DNA of 40,567 bases from Nitrospinota bacterium (GTDB lineage: Bacteria; Nitrospirota; Nitrospiria; Nitrospirales; UBA8639), in NCBI GenBank assembly GCA_022572725.1, contig JACZVJ010000011.1, forward strand, positions 1 through 40,567. The letters run 5' to 3'. Both the position numbers and the translations under genes were made by a program. The notes under the pieces were generated by a model. It had not been told where the DNA came from. It made no database searches and was given only the letters and a program-made list of their open reading frames with translations. The number at the start of each line of letters is the position of its first letter. Position 1 is the first letter of the stretch. Shown here one piece after another: positions 9,439-18,580 of the stretch.

Positions 9439-10638
9439 TCAAGATGCAGGATCCATTCGCTCAATCATGACGGCCAAGCCCTCACCACCGCCGATGCAGA
9501 GGCTTGCGATCCCCAAACGACCCCCATTAGCTTCGAGCGCATACAATAGTGTCGTTAAGATCCTTGCGCCGGTCGCCCCAATGGGATGACCAAGGGCCAC
9601 GGCACCCCCATTGATATTGACCTTTTCCGGGTCCAGGCCTAACTCGCGATTGATGGCCAGCGCCACTGAGCTGAAGGCTTCATTGATTTCAAACAGATTA
9701 ATCTGGTCGATGGTATGACCGGTTCGCTTGAGAAGATTACGAATGGCGTGAACCGGTGCCATGGTGAACCACTCTGGGGCCAACGCGGCACCCGCAGAAC
9801 CGACGATTCGGGCACGGGGTGTCATCCCGTGAACAATCGCCTCTTTCTCTTCCATGATTATCAGGGCAGCGGCGCCATCATTACACGTTGGTGAATTGCC
9901 GACTGTGAGGACACCGTCATCCTGGAAGGCGGGCTTCAGTCTTCCCATTTTCCCGAGGTCCACCCGATTGGGTTCTTCATCCTCGGCCACGGTGAGTGGA
10001 GCACCCTTTTTTTGGGGCACCTCAACTGGAACGATCTCCTGTTTGAAAGCACCCGAGGCAATCGCCGCTCGTGCCCGGCGATAACTCTCCAGGGCAAAGT
10101 CGTCCACTTCAGCGCGGGTTAACTGGTACTTGTTTGCGCAGAGTTCTCCGCCATGTCCCATGTGAAAATCGTTGTACACGTCCCACAATCCATCCTTTAT
10201 CAGGCTGTCGATGAGTTCTCCATGGCCCAAGTGGTATCCCTCCCGTGCTCGCGGGAGAAGGTAGGGTGCGCCGGTCATGCTTTCCATTCCACCGGCCACC
10301 AAAGTTCGGGCCTCCCCCAGCCGAATGGATTGTGTGGCCATAATCACTGTTTGCAAGCTGGACCCACACACCTTGTTGACCGTGGTAGCTCCCACGGAGT
10401 TTGGAATGCCTGCGCCTAGAGAGGCTTGACGGGCAGGTGCCTGGCCCAAACCGGCCGTGTACACGCAGCCCATAAAGACCTCTTCGACTTGGTCCCCTCG
10501 CAGACCGATTCGTCGTAGGGCCTCAGCGATGGCCAAACTCCCAAGTTTTGTGGCGGGGATGGAACTGAATGCCCCATTAAAGCTTCCCATCGGAGTCCGC
10601 ACCGCGCTTACAATGACCGGGTTTCGAGGGTTGCTCAT
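9439..10638 (-). CDS. Acetyl-CoA acetyltransferase / 3-ketoacyl-CoA thiolase
   Basis: A thiolase of 399 residues that cleaves 3-ketoacyl-CoA with CoA. The nucleophilic cysteine is in NKVCGSSLQ, the second-domain histidine in NINGGAVALGHPIGATGAR, and the C-terminal cysteine in CIGGGEG, all in normal order. The start at 10638 overlaps the E2 stop (ATGA) and follows GGGAG at 8 bases. Substrate could be acetoacetyl-CoA (finishing leucine catabolism) or 2-methylacetoacetyl-CoA (isoleucine catabolism); both fit, and sequence alone does not decide between them. Confidence 0.94.
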   Translation of the reverse strand: MSNPRNPVIVSAVRTPMGSFNGAFSSIPATKLGSLAIAEALRRIGLRGDQVEEVFMGCVYTAGLGQAPARQASLGAGIPNSVGATTVNKVCGSSLQTVIMATQSIRLGEARTLVAGGMESMTGAPYLLPRAREGYHLGHGELIDSLIKDGLWDVYNDFHMGHGGELCANKYQLTRAEVDDFALESYRRARAAIASGAFKQEIVPVEVPQKKGAPLTVAEDEEPNRVDLGKMGRLKPAFQDDGVLTVGNSPTCNDGAAALIIMEEKEAIVHGMTPRARIVGSAGAALAPEWFTMAPVHAIRNLLKRTGHTIDQINLFEINEAFSSVALAINRELGLDPEKVNINGGAVALGHPIGATGARILTTLLYALEANGGRLGIASLCIGGGEGLAVMIERMDPAS

Positions 10639-11807
10639 TGGGATTTCTCCCAATCCTCTTGTTCAAGCACCGCTTTCACCTTGTGCATAAAATTATCTGC
10701 CGTGGCACCATCGATGACCCGATGGTCGAAGGACAGACTCAAATAGCTCATCGGTCGAATGGCAATGGCGTCGTTGATGACCACCGGCCGTTTTTGAATA
10801 GCCCCGACCCCAAGAATAGCAATCTGAGGTTGGTTGATGATGGGAGTGCTGAAGAGGCTTCCCATTCCGCCATGGTTGGTGATGGTAAACGTCCCTCCCT
10901 GCACTTCCTCCGGGCTGAGCTGCTTGGACCGGGCTCGTTGAGCAAGGTCGGCCACTTCTTTCCCTAATTGGGCGAGTTCCTTTTTATCCGCATTCCGTAT
11001 CACCGGCACCAGCAGGCCGTCCTCAAGAGCCACGGCAACGCTGATGTTGATGTCATGCTTGATGACAATTCCCCCATCGCTCCAGGAAGAGTTAAGAATG
11101 GGGAACTGCTTAATGGCGTGCGTGACGGCGCGAATGACAAACGACAGGGAGGTGAGGTTCCGCCCTTTGCGAACTTTTTCCACCGCGGAGAAGTCGACTT
11201 CAAAAAATGTCCCCACATGGGCTGAGGTATTCCGGCTGTTCACCATTCGTTCGGCAATAGTTCGCCGCATGGATGTCAAGGGAAGGATCTCCTCGGCTGA
11301 GCCAACCGTTTGAACGGGCGAAGGGGTTTGGGTGGTTTCAGGGCTGACCCCTTTACTGTTTCCATTTTTTTCGCTGAAGGCGAGGACATCCTTTTTGGTC
11401 ACTCGACCACCTGCACCTGTCCCGACTACTTGGGAAAGGTCCACACTTCGCTCCTTGGCTAACTGCCTGACAGCGGGGGAATAATAATCTGATGCTTCCT
11501 CGGTAGCTTCGGCGACTTTGGCCGGTGATTCTTTCACTCCGTTTGCCGGGGCCGAAGGTCCATTTCCGGTTTCCGTTCCCAAGCGGGCGAGTAAGGTTCC
11601 AACCGGGACGGTTTCCCCTTCCTGAATCAAGACTTCTGTGAGGGGACCGGAAGCTGGGGAGGGAACTTCAAGGGAAACCTTATCGGATTCTACTTCTAAC
11701 AAGCCTTGATCTTTTTCAACGTACTGCCCGGCCGGGATCAGCCATCTTATAACTGTTCCTTCGGCAATGCTTTCACCAAGTTGGGGCATGATTATGTCAA
11801 TGGCCAC
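10635..11807 (-). CDS. 2-oxoacid dehydrogenase E2, dihydrolipoyl acyltransferase
   Basis: Core acyltransferase of a 2-oxoacid dehydrogenase complex, 390 residues. One N-terminal lipoyl domain carries the lipoylated lysine K43 in ESDKVSLEV. A Pro/Ala-rich linker leads to an E1/E3-binding domain around residues 107-143 (SPAVRQLAKE...GTGAGGRVTKKDVL), then a catalytic domain ending in DHRVIDG with active-site histidine near 362. A strong GAGGAGG ribosome site precedes the ATG by about a dozen bases. E1beta lies 18 bases upstream. Because E1 is the alpha/beta type, the complex is either pyruvate- or branched-chain-specific; the surrounding leucine and mutase genes favour branched-chain. The E3 gene is not in this window. 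Confidence 0.94.
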   Translation of the reverse strand: MAIDIIMPQLGESIAEGTVIRWLIPAGQYVEKDQGLLEVESDKVSLEVPSPASGPLTEVLIQEGETVPVGTLLARLGTETGNGPSAPANGVKESPAKVAEATEEASDYYSPAVRQLAKERSVDLSQVVGTGAGGRVTKKDVLAFSEKNGNSKGVSPETTQTPSPVQTVGSAEEILPLTSMRRTIAERMVNSRNTSAHVGTFFEVDFSAVEKVRKGRNLTSLSFVIRAVTHAIKQFPILNSSWSDGGIVIKHDINISVAVALEDGLLVPVIRNADKKELAQLGKEVADLAQRARSKQLSPEEVQGGTFTITNHGGMGSLFSTPIINQPQIAILGVGAIQKRPVVINDAIAIRPMSYLSLSFDHRVIDGATADNFMHKVKAVLEQEDWEKSQ

Positions 11808-11825
11808 AACGTCCTCCTCTTTTTA

Positions 11826-12818
11826 TTAGTAAGCGGCCAATTGGCGAGCCGCGGTGAGTACATCATCGACCTTGGGCAGAAAGAACTCCTCCAGGGGAGG
11901 GCTGTAAGGAACGGGGGTGTCGGGGGCAGCGATTCTTATGATCGGCCCGTCCAGGGAACCGAAACAGTATTCGGCCAAAAGAGCCGAGATTTCCGCCCCT
12001 ATTCCTCCCGTCTTCGTATCTTCGTGAAGCACGATGGCCTTGCTGGTTTTTCGAACTGACTCCAGGATCATTTCCGTGTCCAGAGGGAGAAGAGTCCGAA
12101 GGTCAACCACCTCCAAGTCAATCCCCTCCTTCTCCAATAACTCTGCTGCCTCCAGGGCGAGTGGAACCATGGCTCCGTAGGTAATCAAGGAAATATCACT
12201 GCCAACCCGTTTGACCTCTGCCTTTCCAATGGGAACGATGTAGTCTTCCGAAGGAAGAACCTCTTTCATCCGCCGGTACAAAAACTTGTGCTCTAAATAA
12301 ATAACCGGGTTGTTGTCCCGGATGGATGCCTTGAGAAGACCCTTGGCATCGTAAGCAGTTGAAGGGGCCACAATCTTCAGGCCTGGGGTATGGAAAAACC
12401 AGGCCTCCGGGCAAGCGGAGTGAAAGGGACCGCCGTGGACTCCGCCCCCATAGGGAGCTCGAATGACCAACGGGACCGCCGCACCCCACCGATAATGGTT
12501 CTTGGCGGCCATCTCGGTAATTTGGTCGAAGGCGCAGGAAATGAAATCGGCAAACTGCATTTCCACGACGGGCCGCATCCCCATCATGGCAGCTCCAATA
12601 GCAGCACCCACGAATCCGGACTCCGACAATGGGGTATCGAGGACGCGCCACGCACCATATTTTTTTTGGAACCCCGCCGTGACACGGAAGGCGCCTCCAT
12701 AAGGCCCAATGTCTTCTCCTAACAAAAAGACTTGTTCATCTCGGGTCATTTCCTCATCCAGTGCTTCTGAGATCGCCTCGAGGTAGGTGACTTCATGTTG
12801 GGTGGTTGCGAGTGTCAT
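11826..12818 (-). CDS. 2-oxoacid dehydrogenase E1 beta subunit
   Basis: The beta half of the thiamine-diphosphate E1 component, 330 residues. The N-terminal pyrimidine-binding part has the LGEDIGPYGGAFRVT and DTPLSESGFVGAAIGAAMMG segments; the middle has MQFADFISCAFDQI, the GGGVHGGPFHS loop and HTPGLKIVAPST; the C-terminal transketolase domain ends with VLHEDTKTGGIGAEI. These match pyruvate/branched-chain E1beta. The start overlaps the E1alpha stop by ATGA. It forms an alpha2beta2 tetramer with the product of the preceding gene and passes the acyl group to the downstream E2. Confidence 0.95.
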   Translation of the reverse strand: MTLATTQHEVTYLEAISEALDEEMTRDEQVFLLGEDIGPYGGAFRVTAGFQKKYGAWRVLDTPLSESGFVGAAIGAAMMGMRPVVEMQFADFISCAFDQITEMAAKNHYRWGAAVPLVIRAPYGGGVHGGPFHSACPEAWFFHTPGLKIVAPSTAYDAKGLLKASIRDNNPVIYLEHKFLYRRMKEVLPSEDYIVPIGKAEVKRVGSDISLITYGAMVPLALEAAELLEKEGIDLEVVDLRTLLPLDTEMILESVRKTSKAIVLHEDTKTGGIGAEISALLAEYCFGSLDGPIIRIAAPDTPVPYSPPLEEFFLPKVDDVLTAARQLAAY

Positions 12819-13801
12819 GCCTGTACCTCCACGGGATTTTCTGCGTAGACGCCCTCGAGAGCTTCCGAACCCTCGGGCATAGGGCTTTTTTCGGCAAAAT
12901 CCACGGCCTTCTGAATCTCTTTGTCTACACGCTCTTGGACTAGGTGAAGAGCTCCCTCATCAGCATACTTCAGCTCTTTCAGCATCCGTTCAGCCTTGAG
13001 AATGGGATCCTTCTCCTTCCACTCTTCCAGCAGTTCTCGTGGAACGTACTTGGCCGAGTCGTGCTCGGAGTGACCGTGCACTCGCATGGTTTTGCATTCA
13101 ATAAACGTCGGCCCCTCCCCATTCCTAGCCCGTTGAATAGCCCGTTGGGCCGTGACATACACTTGAGCGACGTCGTTCCCATCAACGATTTCGCCCGGGA
13201 TGGCGTACGCTTTGGCTCGATCGACGACGTCTGCAATGGCCATCTGGTTTTCAAGGGGAGTGGAATAGGCGTATTGGTTGTTGCAGCAGAAAAATACAAC
13301 CGGCAGTTTCCACACCGAGGCTTGGTTCAAGGCTTCGTGGAAATCGCCTCGGCTGGTTCCGCCATCCCCGACATTGGTCGCAACGACACGGGACTCTCCT
13401 CGGATTTTAAAGGCCAGGGCAGCACCTGTTGCAACCGGGAGGTTGTCGGCTAAATGACTCACAAACGCGAAAATCCCCCGTTTGAGGTCGCCGAGGTGGA
13501 CGTTACCGTCCTTTCCTTTGGTGGGCCCTGTCCGCTTTCCGAGGTATTGCGCCACCATCTCTCCCGGGGTGATCCCTCGGACCAGATATGCCCCCATATC
13601 ACGATGGAACGGCGCAATGATGTCATCTGTTTGAAGGGCGTAGGCATACCCCACAGAAATGGCTTCCATGCCGTAACTGGTATAGACGCCCCCTACGATC
13701 TTCCCCTGACGATAGAGCGCGGTGATTCGTTCTTCCAATGTTCGGGTCAGCAGTAAATAGTAATAGAGTTGTAGAAATTCTGATCTGGGAATATCCACCA
13801 T
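12815..13801 (-). CDS. 2-oxoacid dehydrogenase E1 alpha subunit
   Basis: The thiamine-diphosphate-binding E1alpha, 328 residues. The TPP/Mg motif runs from G145-D-G through NN at about 174-175 (GDGGTSRGDFHEALN...CCNN). GKDGNVHLGD and the later RVHGHSEHDSAKYV segment resemble the phosphorylation-loop regions of pyruvate and branched-chain E1alpha. The ribosome site AAGGAGGGG lies just before the ATG at 13801, the strongest site seen in this run, so this gene may begin its own translational unit. About 140 bases separate it from the upstream ligase gene. The branched-chain assignment comes from neighbours rather than from a diagnostic residue. Confidence 0.94.
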   Translation of the reverse strand: MVDIPRSEFLQLYYYLLLTRTLEERITALYRQGKIVGGVYTSYGMEAISVGYAYALQTDDIIAPFHRDMGAYLVRGITPGEMVAQYLGKRTGPTKGKDGNVHLGDLKRGIFAFVSHLADNLPVATGAALAFKIRGESRVVATNVGDGGTSRGDFHEALNQASVWKLPVVFFCCNNQYAYSTPLENQMAIADVVDRAKAYAIPGEIVDGNDVAQVYVTAQRAIQRARNGEGPTFIECKTMRVHGHSEHDSAKYVPRELLEEWKEKDPILKAERMLKELKYADEGALHLVQERVDKEIQKAVDFAEKSPMPEGSEALEGVYAENPVEVQA

Positions 13802-13941
13802 GAGGGCCCCTCCTTCTTCATAGTCTGTGTCCGTATTAAAAGTCTGAATCGCTCGTTTAGGAATGGTTCTTGGAAATCAACCTGGGGGTTTGTCCAATTG
13901 CGTGCAAATCTCTTTTGTTTTTTCTCTTTCGTTTCATTTGC

Positions 13942-15684
13942 TTAGGAGGCCAAAAGCCCCGGATCATCCCCCATCCTTTTCGGCTGTTCTTCCTTAAAAC
14001 AGAGGTCTCGGTATGGGTTTAATGCGTCTGCTAATCGATTCTTTAACTCCAGTCGCTTGGGCTTCCCCGTGGTCGTGTAGGGCACATCCTCTCCGAACAG
14101 CACGATTTTCGGGCATTTGGCAAAGGGTAATCGCCTCCGGCAAAAATCTATGATGGCGGATTGAGGCGGGGGCGGTTCACCATTGTGGAGGACCACATAG
14201 GCCGCAATTTCCTCTCCGTAGTAACGGTTTTCAAAGGGGACGGCCATGGCAAACTTGATTGATGGATGTCCTCTGAGGACCTCGTCAATTTCCAATGGTG
14301 AAATATTGATACCTCCTCGGATAATGAGCTCCTTCAATCTCCCTGAGATGAAAAAGAAAGGGCGTCCCTGGTCATCCCGCACAAAAAATCCCTCGTCCCC
14401 TGAACGGAACCACCCCCATTGAAAGGCAGCTTCGTTCACTTCCGGCCGTTTTAAATAGCCGGAGCACACTGTTTGTCCTCTAATACAAATTTCCCCTTTC
14501 GCCATTTCCGGGAGAGGCTGACCCTGGTCATCCAGGATGGCCATTTCGTTGTGACGGATCGGCACGCCAATGGAGGGATATTCATATCTGGTCAACCAAT
14601 AACGGTGTTCTTTGTCCGGGAGATCAATTGGCAAAAAGCAGGAATAACAGGTCGTTTCTGAGAGTCCGTATCCATGGCGAATGGGTACGTGGAATTGATC
14701 CTCAAAACGGGAGGCCGTCTCCTTCAATAATGGGCCGGCGCCGCAAATCACGCCACGGAATCGGTCTAGGCTATAGTGGGAGATATCCTCCGGTGCTTCT
14801 AGCAGGAACTCCAAAAGGGTAGGGACGACGCTGACGCATGCCACTTGTTCATCTTGGACCCGACGCCAGAAGGTAGCGGTCTTGAATTTCTTGTTCAGGA
14901 CAGCTTTGCCTTGGAAATAAAAGGGGGTGACCAAGGTCACCACGATCCCGTTGACGTGATGGATGGGGAGGACACACATGACACAATCGCCTCTTTCAAA
15001 TTGGTGCCATGAGGTAATGGCATCCGCATCTACCAAGAGGTTTTCTGCTTTCAACACCACTCCTTTAGGAGGTCCGGTGGTTCCAGAGGTGTACACAATC
15101 AAGGCCTCGTCCTCTAAGGCTCCTTCTAGGGAGAGCGAGGCGGGCTCTGCCCTGTGAAGTGCCTCTTTAAAAGAGCCGTGGGCTGAGGTGTCACCAACCT
15201 TGACCACTTTTCGGAGGTGAGGAAGATTGTTGATCACTTGTTGAATTTCCTCGTAGGCGTCTTCCCAGCAGAACAGCACGGAAGCCTCAGAGTGCTCGAG
15301 AATGTATCGTTTTTTATCCGGTAATTCGGTGAGATTAATAGGGACCACAGCAGCGCCTACGCTCCAGGCGGCAAAATAAATCAGGACTGTCTGGTCATGA
15401 TTGAACAGGACCGTTGCGATACGATCGCCTCTCCTTATCCCCAGGCGATCCCGGAGAACGGTAACCGTTCGTCTCACTGCCTCTCCAAATTCCGCGTAAG
15501 TGTAGATACGATGCTGGGCGTGGTCGTCATCGTAATAGCTCAGAAAGGTTTGCCCCGATAGGTGTGGATCTTGGGTCCTTTCATGAAGCAGTTGAGCAAA
15601 GGACGTGAAGGGAAGTTGGAACGGTGTCCCATTCATCTGATGGGCTTGAAGAATGTTTTCACATGCTTGGATGGAGGCGGCCAT
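13942..15684 (-). CDS. AMP-forming acyl-CoA synthetase/ligase
   Basis: An ANL-superfamily adenylating enzyme of 580 residues that activates a carboxylate with ATP and usually transfers it to CoA. Core motifs are in order: phosphate loop VYTSGTTGPPKGV, GYGLSETTC (A5), the hinge region RSGDEGFFV...ISGRLKELIIRGGINISP (A7-A8) and the C-terminal catalytic lysine in TTTGKPKR. The ATG at 15684 is preferred; GTG three codons upstream is also possible and the ribosome site is poor for both. It lies between the diiron-protein gene and E1alpha on the same strand. The substrate is not evident; a fatty, aromatic or branched acid would all fit. Confidence 0.9.
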   Translation of the reverse strand: MAASIQACENILQAHQMNGTPFQLPFTSFAQLLHERTQDPHLSGQTFLSYYDDDHAQHRIYTYAEFGEAVRRTVTVLRDRLGIRRGDRIATVLFNHDQTVLIYFAAWSVGAAVVPINLTELPDKKRYILEHSEASVLFCWEDAYEEIQQVINNLPHLRKVVKVGDTSAHGSFKEALHRAEPASLSLEGALEDEALIVYTSGTTGPPKGVVLKAENLLVDADAITSWHQFERGDCVMCVLPIHHVNGIVVTLVTPFYFQGKAVLNKKFKTATFWRRVQDEQVACVSVVPTLLEFLLEAPEDISHYSLDRFRGVICGAGPLLKETASRFEDQFHVPIRHGYGLSETTCYSCFLPIDLPDKEHRYWLTRYEYPSIGVPIRHNEMAILDDQGQPLPEMAKGEICIRGQTVCSGYLKRPEVNEAAFQWGWFRSGDEGFFVRDDQGRPFFFISGRLKELIIRGGINISPLEIDEVLRGHPSIKFAMAVPFENRYYGEEIAAYVVLHNGEPPPPQSAIIDFCRRRLPFAKCPKIVLFGEDVPYTTTGKPKRLELKNRLADALNPYRDLCFKEEQPKRMGDDPGLLAS

Positions 15685-15759
15685 GTGACTCACTCAAAAA
15701 TTTTTAAATCCGAAGGTTTGTCCAGCGATGTTAAAGACAACTCACTTAAATCAACCACG

Positions 15760-16485
15760 TTAGACCACCCCCGCCTGGTGAGGCGTAGACCGTTGTTTCT
15801 CAAGACCCATCCAGAACCCTTCAAGGTAGTCCAGAACCATCGTGACCCCCTGGTGAAAATCTTGACCCTCCTCAGGCGACAAGTTCTTTGATCCCGTTGC
15901 TTGTTCTTCCATCGCAGCTACAGCCTTTTCCATAGCCTCTTCATGGGTACTCTCTAGCTCTCGGTGAAAGGTGAAGTAGGTGGTATCCATGTTGGGGTGG
16001 CTCGACTGTTGAAGAGCAACCAACCCGGGGATGAGGTGATCCCACATGGTGATAGCCATATTTTCCAGGCCGAAAGAAGCGCCAAGTGCCTGGGCATGAT
16101 TCCCGCTCCCATAGAGGGCCTCCATCCCATCGATATAGGCCTTCGTGGACGGCATCATGGGTTGGGTAAGGGCCTGATGGATGTCTATGCCAATTGATCG
16201 AAGGAACTTTCGATAGAGGAGTTCATGCCGATGGTGTGGGCTGCCTTCCCCGAGTTCCGAGTACAGCACTCGGGTCAACTCGTCGGCGATCAATTCATCT
16301 TCGGTATTGACTAACTGGGAGACGAGGATCTTGGGGAAGAATCGGGTGAAGTTGTAAAATTCTATAGCGAAATGGCGGAGTTCCGGATCCGACACATCAC
16401 CGGTTCGAAACCAGTCGAGATAAGGGTTGTGAATCGCACTGTGGCCCAGAACGACGTCTCGCATTTGATGGTAGAACCTAGACAT
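15760..16485 (-). CDS. Heme-oxygenase-fold iron-containing redox protein (TenA/PqqC/CADD-like)
   Basis: A 241-residue all-helical protein of the heme-oxygenase-like diiron oxidase type. Metal-ligand-like positions are visible in the expected helices: the E in LYSELGEGSPHHRH with its nearby histidines, the E in SFGLENMAITMWDH, and an HxxxExxxH pattern in FHRELESTHEE. These are typical of CADD/UndA-type diiron proteins and differ from the cysteine-based thiaminase TenA. It is first in the minus-strand run, so it may mark the promoter-proximal end. What it oxidises is unknown. A role in cofactor (for example p-aminobenzoate) synthesis or in fatty-acid decarboxylation, as in known relatives, is only a family-level possibility. 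Confidence 0.8.
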   Translation of the reverse strand: MSRFYHQMRDVVLGHSAIHNPYLDWFRTGDVSDPELRHFAIEFYNFTRFFPKILVSQLVNTEDELIADELTRVLYSELGEGSPHHRHELLYRKFLRSIGIDIHQALTQPMMPSTKAYIDGMEALYGSGNHAQALGASFGLENMAITMWDHLIPGLVALQQSSHPNMDTTYFTFHRELESTHEEAMEKAVAAMEEQATGSKNLSPEEGQDFHQGVTMVLDYLEGFWMGLEKQRSTPHQAGVV

Positions 16486-16877
16486 GGTCTTGTTCCCCCC
16501 TGTGGTTAGCCTTTCTCCTGCAAGTCCTTTTCATGCCCCTCCAACCCTCTTTTGCAATAATAATTATTTTTTATCATAAACCTGTTTTAAGCCCAAGTTC
16601 AATCCTAATGTGAGTAAACAAAATTTTCTACACCCTAAAAATCCTATCAATTTAGCTAATTTTTGTACGATAAGTAATTATAGATGTTTATTTTACAATT
16701 ATTCTATGTTATTATTTGTCGTTGAATCAGGAAAAGATCTTAAGGGCTTGTGAGTCAAGTCCGGTTGAAGTGCTGTAGAGTGGCGAGGCAGGGAGCCGGG
16801 CGAGTGGTGAAAGAGAAGGTCGCCTGCAGAGTTGGCGGAACGGACTAATGGAACGGTCTTCAAGAGGAGGGAAGAAC
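16486..16877. promoter_or_regulatory. A+T-rich divergent intergenic region
   Basis: This gap separates the long minus-strand catabolic run from the plus-strand tyrosine operon, so it should hold both promoters. Bases from about 16555 to 16735 are strikingly A+T-rich compared with the genes on either side, including many short A and T tracts that could act as UP elements or bind a nucleoid protein. A TATAAT-like hexamer occurs on the minus strand near 16678-16683, but I see no convincing -35 partner at normal spacing, so exact promoters are not called. Confidence 0.5.
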
Positions 16878-17444
16878 ATGGAAGGAGCAGTTGGGATTGA
16901 TCATATTACACTTTGCGTTCCTGACCTTCAGGCTGCTGAATACCTCTTCACAAAAATTCTGGGGTTTCACGCCATCTGGTCGGCACAGGATGTCGGAACG
17001 GATAAATCAAGCATGGACACCATCGTTGTGCAGCGTGGGAACGTCAAGGTTGCCCTCATGCAGGGACGAGACAAGCAAGAAAAATCCCAGATCACCGACT
17101 TTGTTGAACGATATGGGCCCGGCATTCAACATGTTGCCATAGAGGTTGATGACATCGAAGCGGTTTGTAAGGAATGGGAAGGGCGGGGGGTGAAGTTCTC
17201 TGGCCCCCTTAAGGAAGGGCGGGATGGGTTTGGCCCATTGAAACAACGGTTTACCTTTCCCTTATTTCCAGGAAGTGGGGTATTTTTCGAACTGACCCAG
17301 CGACAACATGGGGAGGAGAAATCCAAGACCTTTGTCCGGGAAATTGTAGAATCGCTTTATAAGGATATCGAACGCGACCAAGATCTGGGAGTTGATAAGA
17401 CGATCATCGACTATGCTCAGGTCCCTGGAGAATCCCATTCGTAA
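16878..17444 (+). CDS. Single-domain VOC dioxygenase, HPPD-like
   Basis: A 188-residue vicinal-oxygen-chelate protein. A metal-binding triad is readable: H9 (IDHITL), H85 (GPGIQHVAIEVDD) and E138 (VFFELTQRQ). The GPGIQH and FFE..QR sequences closely resemble the C-terminal catalytic domain of 4-hydroxyphenylpyruvate dioxygenase, which converts 4-hydroxyphenylpyruvate to homogentisate. Normal HPPD is about 350 residues with two VOC domains; here the N-terminal domain is missing. The start at 16878 follows AGGAGGG at 6 bases; an upstream in-frame ATG at 16848 lacks a site. Homogentisate dioxygenase begins 35 bases later, strongly supporting an HPPD role. Methylmalonyl-CoA epimerase, another single-VOC protein, is the main alternative. 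Confidence 0.82.
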   Translation: MEGAVGIDHITLCVPDLQAAEYLFTKILGFHAIWSAQDVGTDKSSMDTIVVQRGNVKVALMQGRDKQEKSQITDFVERYGPGIQHVAIEVDDIEAVCKEWEGRGVKFSGPLKEGRDGFGPLKQRFTFPLFPGSGVFFELTQRQHGEEKSKTFVREIVESLYKDIERDQDLGVDKTIIDYAQVPGESHS

Positions 17445-17479
17445 TTGAATGTGACACCCACCACCAAGGGGGAACTTCA

Positions 17480-18580
17480 ATGTACCTGGTCAAAAAAGGA
17501 AACCCTCCGAACCAAGCCCATGTAGGCATTCCACCGGACCTGCATGAAGAGGAGCATGGGCGCAGCGGGTTTTCAGGGCCGGCCTCACATTTATACCGCT
17601 CCCATCCTCCGACGGGATGGACACGAATTGAGGGCCCTTGTCGGCCCCGCGCCTTTTCCTGTGCCGACCTTGTCACTCCCGATTTTCTTTCTGAAGAGAA
17701 TCAGCCGATTGAGATTCTTAGAAGCCCCGATGTCCGGGTTTTCATTTCCCGGCGGGCCAAGTCCATGCCCTATTACTTTCGAAATGCTGACGGAGATGAA
17801 CTTCACTTCGTCCATAGGGGTCGTGGGACATTGGAAACTGATTATGGAACCCTTTCATACGAGCCGGGAGACTATATCCTTTTGCCCAAGGGGACGACGT
17901 ATAGGATCGTCGTCGAAGAGGGACCCGGACTTGCCCTCATCGTTGAATCACCGGACCCCCTGGTGCTTCCGGACCGGGGCCTCCTCGGCCACCACGCCTT
18001 ATTTGACCAAGGCGTCCTCGTCGTCCCTGAGCTGGCCCCCGCCGGCGAAGACCGGCCTGAATGGGAAGTCCGGATTAAACGGGATGGCGCCTATACGCGA
18101 GTGTTTTATCCCTTTTGCCCCATGGACGTGGTCGGGTGGAAAGGCGATTTGTGGCCGACAAAACTCAATGTCCGGGATATCCGGCCAGTGACGAGCCCCC
18201 GCTATCACCTCCCCCCTAGTGTCCATACCACATTCAAAGCCGCTGGGATGATGATCTCCACCTTCGTGCCCAGGCCCCTGGAAACCGACCCGGAGGCGCA
18301 AAAGGTGCCTTTTTACCATCGGAACATGGATTACGACGAGGTGCTCTTTTATCACGAAGGGGATTTTTTTAGCCGATCAGGAATCAAACCCGGAACGATG
18401 ACCCTGCATCCCCAAGGCATTCACCACGGTCCCCACCCCGCCGCTGTGGAAGCTAGTAAAACCAAAAAGCACACCAATGAGGTAGCGGTGATGGTTGAGT
18501 CTCGACGCCCTTTCCAAGTTCTCCCTGAGGCTGAAACGGTTGAACTCAAAGACTACGACAAAAGTTGGAGCCACCCATGA
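17480..18580 (+). CDS. hmgA: Homogentisate 1,2-dioxygenase
   Basis: Opens the ring of homogentisate to maleylacetoacetate using Fe(II) and O2. The 366-residue cupin protein has the N-terminal half with GDELHFVHRGRGTLETD and a GDYILLPKGTTY turn, and a C-terminal half with NMDYDEVLFYHEGDFFSRSG and HPQGIHHGPHP, where the iron-binding H, E and H are expected. It is shorter than the 430-440-residue proteobacterial/human enzyme, like the compact form in several other phyla. AAGGGGG precedes the ATG. The final codons overlap the next gene (ATGA), so it is coupled to the fumarylacetoacetase-like gene, the next step after isomerisation. Confidence 0.93.
   Translation: MYLVKKGNPPNQAHVGIPPDLHEEEHGRSGFSGPASHLYRSHPPTGWTRIEGPCRPRAFSCADLVTPDFLSEENQPIEILRSPDVRVFISRRAKSMPYYFRNADGDELHFVHRGRGTLETDYGTLSYEPGDYILLPKGTTYRIVVEEGPGLALIVESPDPLVLPDRGLLGHHALFDQGVLVVPELAPAGEDRPEWEVRIKRDGAYTRVFYPFCPMDVVGWKGDLWPTKLNVRDIRPVTSPRYHLPPSVHTTFKAAGMMISTFVPRPLETDPEAQKVPFYHRNMDYDEVLFYHEGDFFSRSGIKPGTMTLHPQGIHHGPHPAAVEASKTKKHTNEVAVMVESRRPFQVLPEAETVELKDYDKSWSHP

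Noticed and set aside
12196-12651. Alternative minus-strand frame inside E1beta
   Set aside because: It is a shifted reading of a well conserved gene and has no homology-like features.
16555-16735. Origin of replication in the A+T-rich gap
   Set aside because: No DnaA-box cluster was seen and no dnaA, dnaN or gidA gene is nearby.
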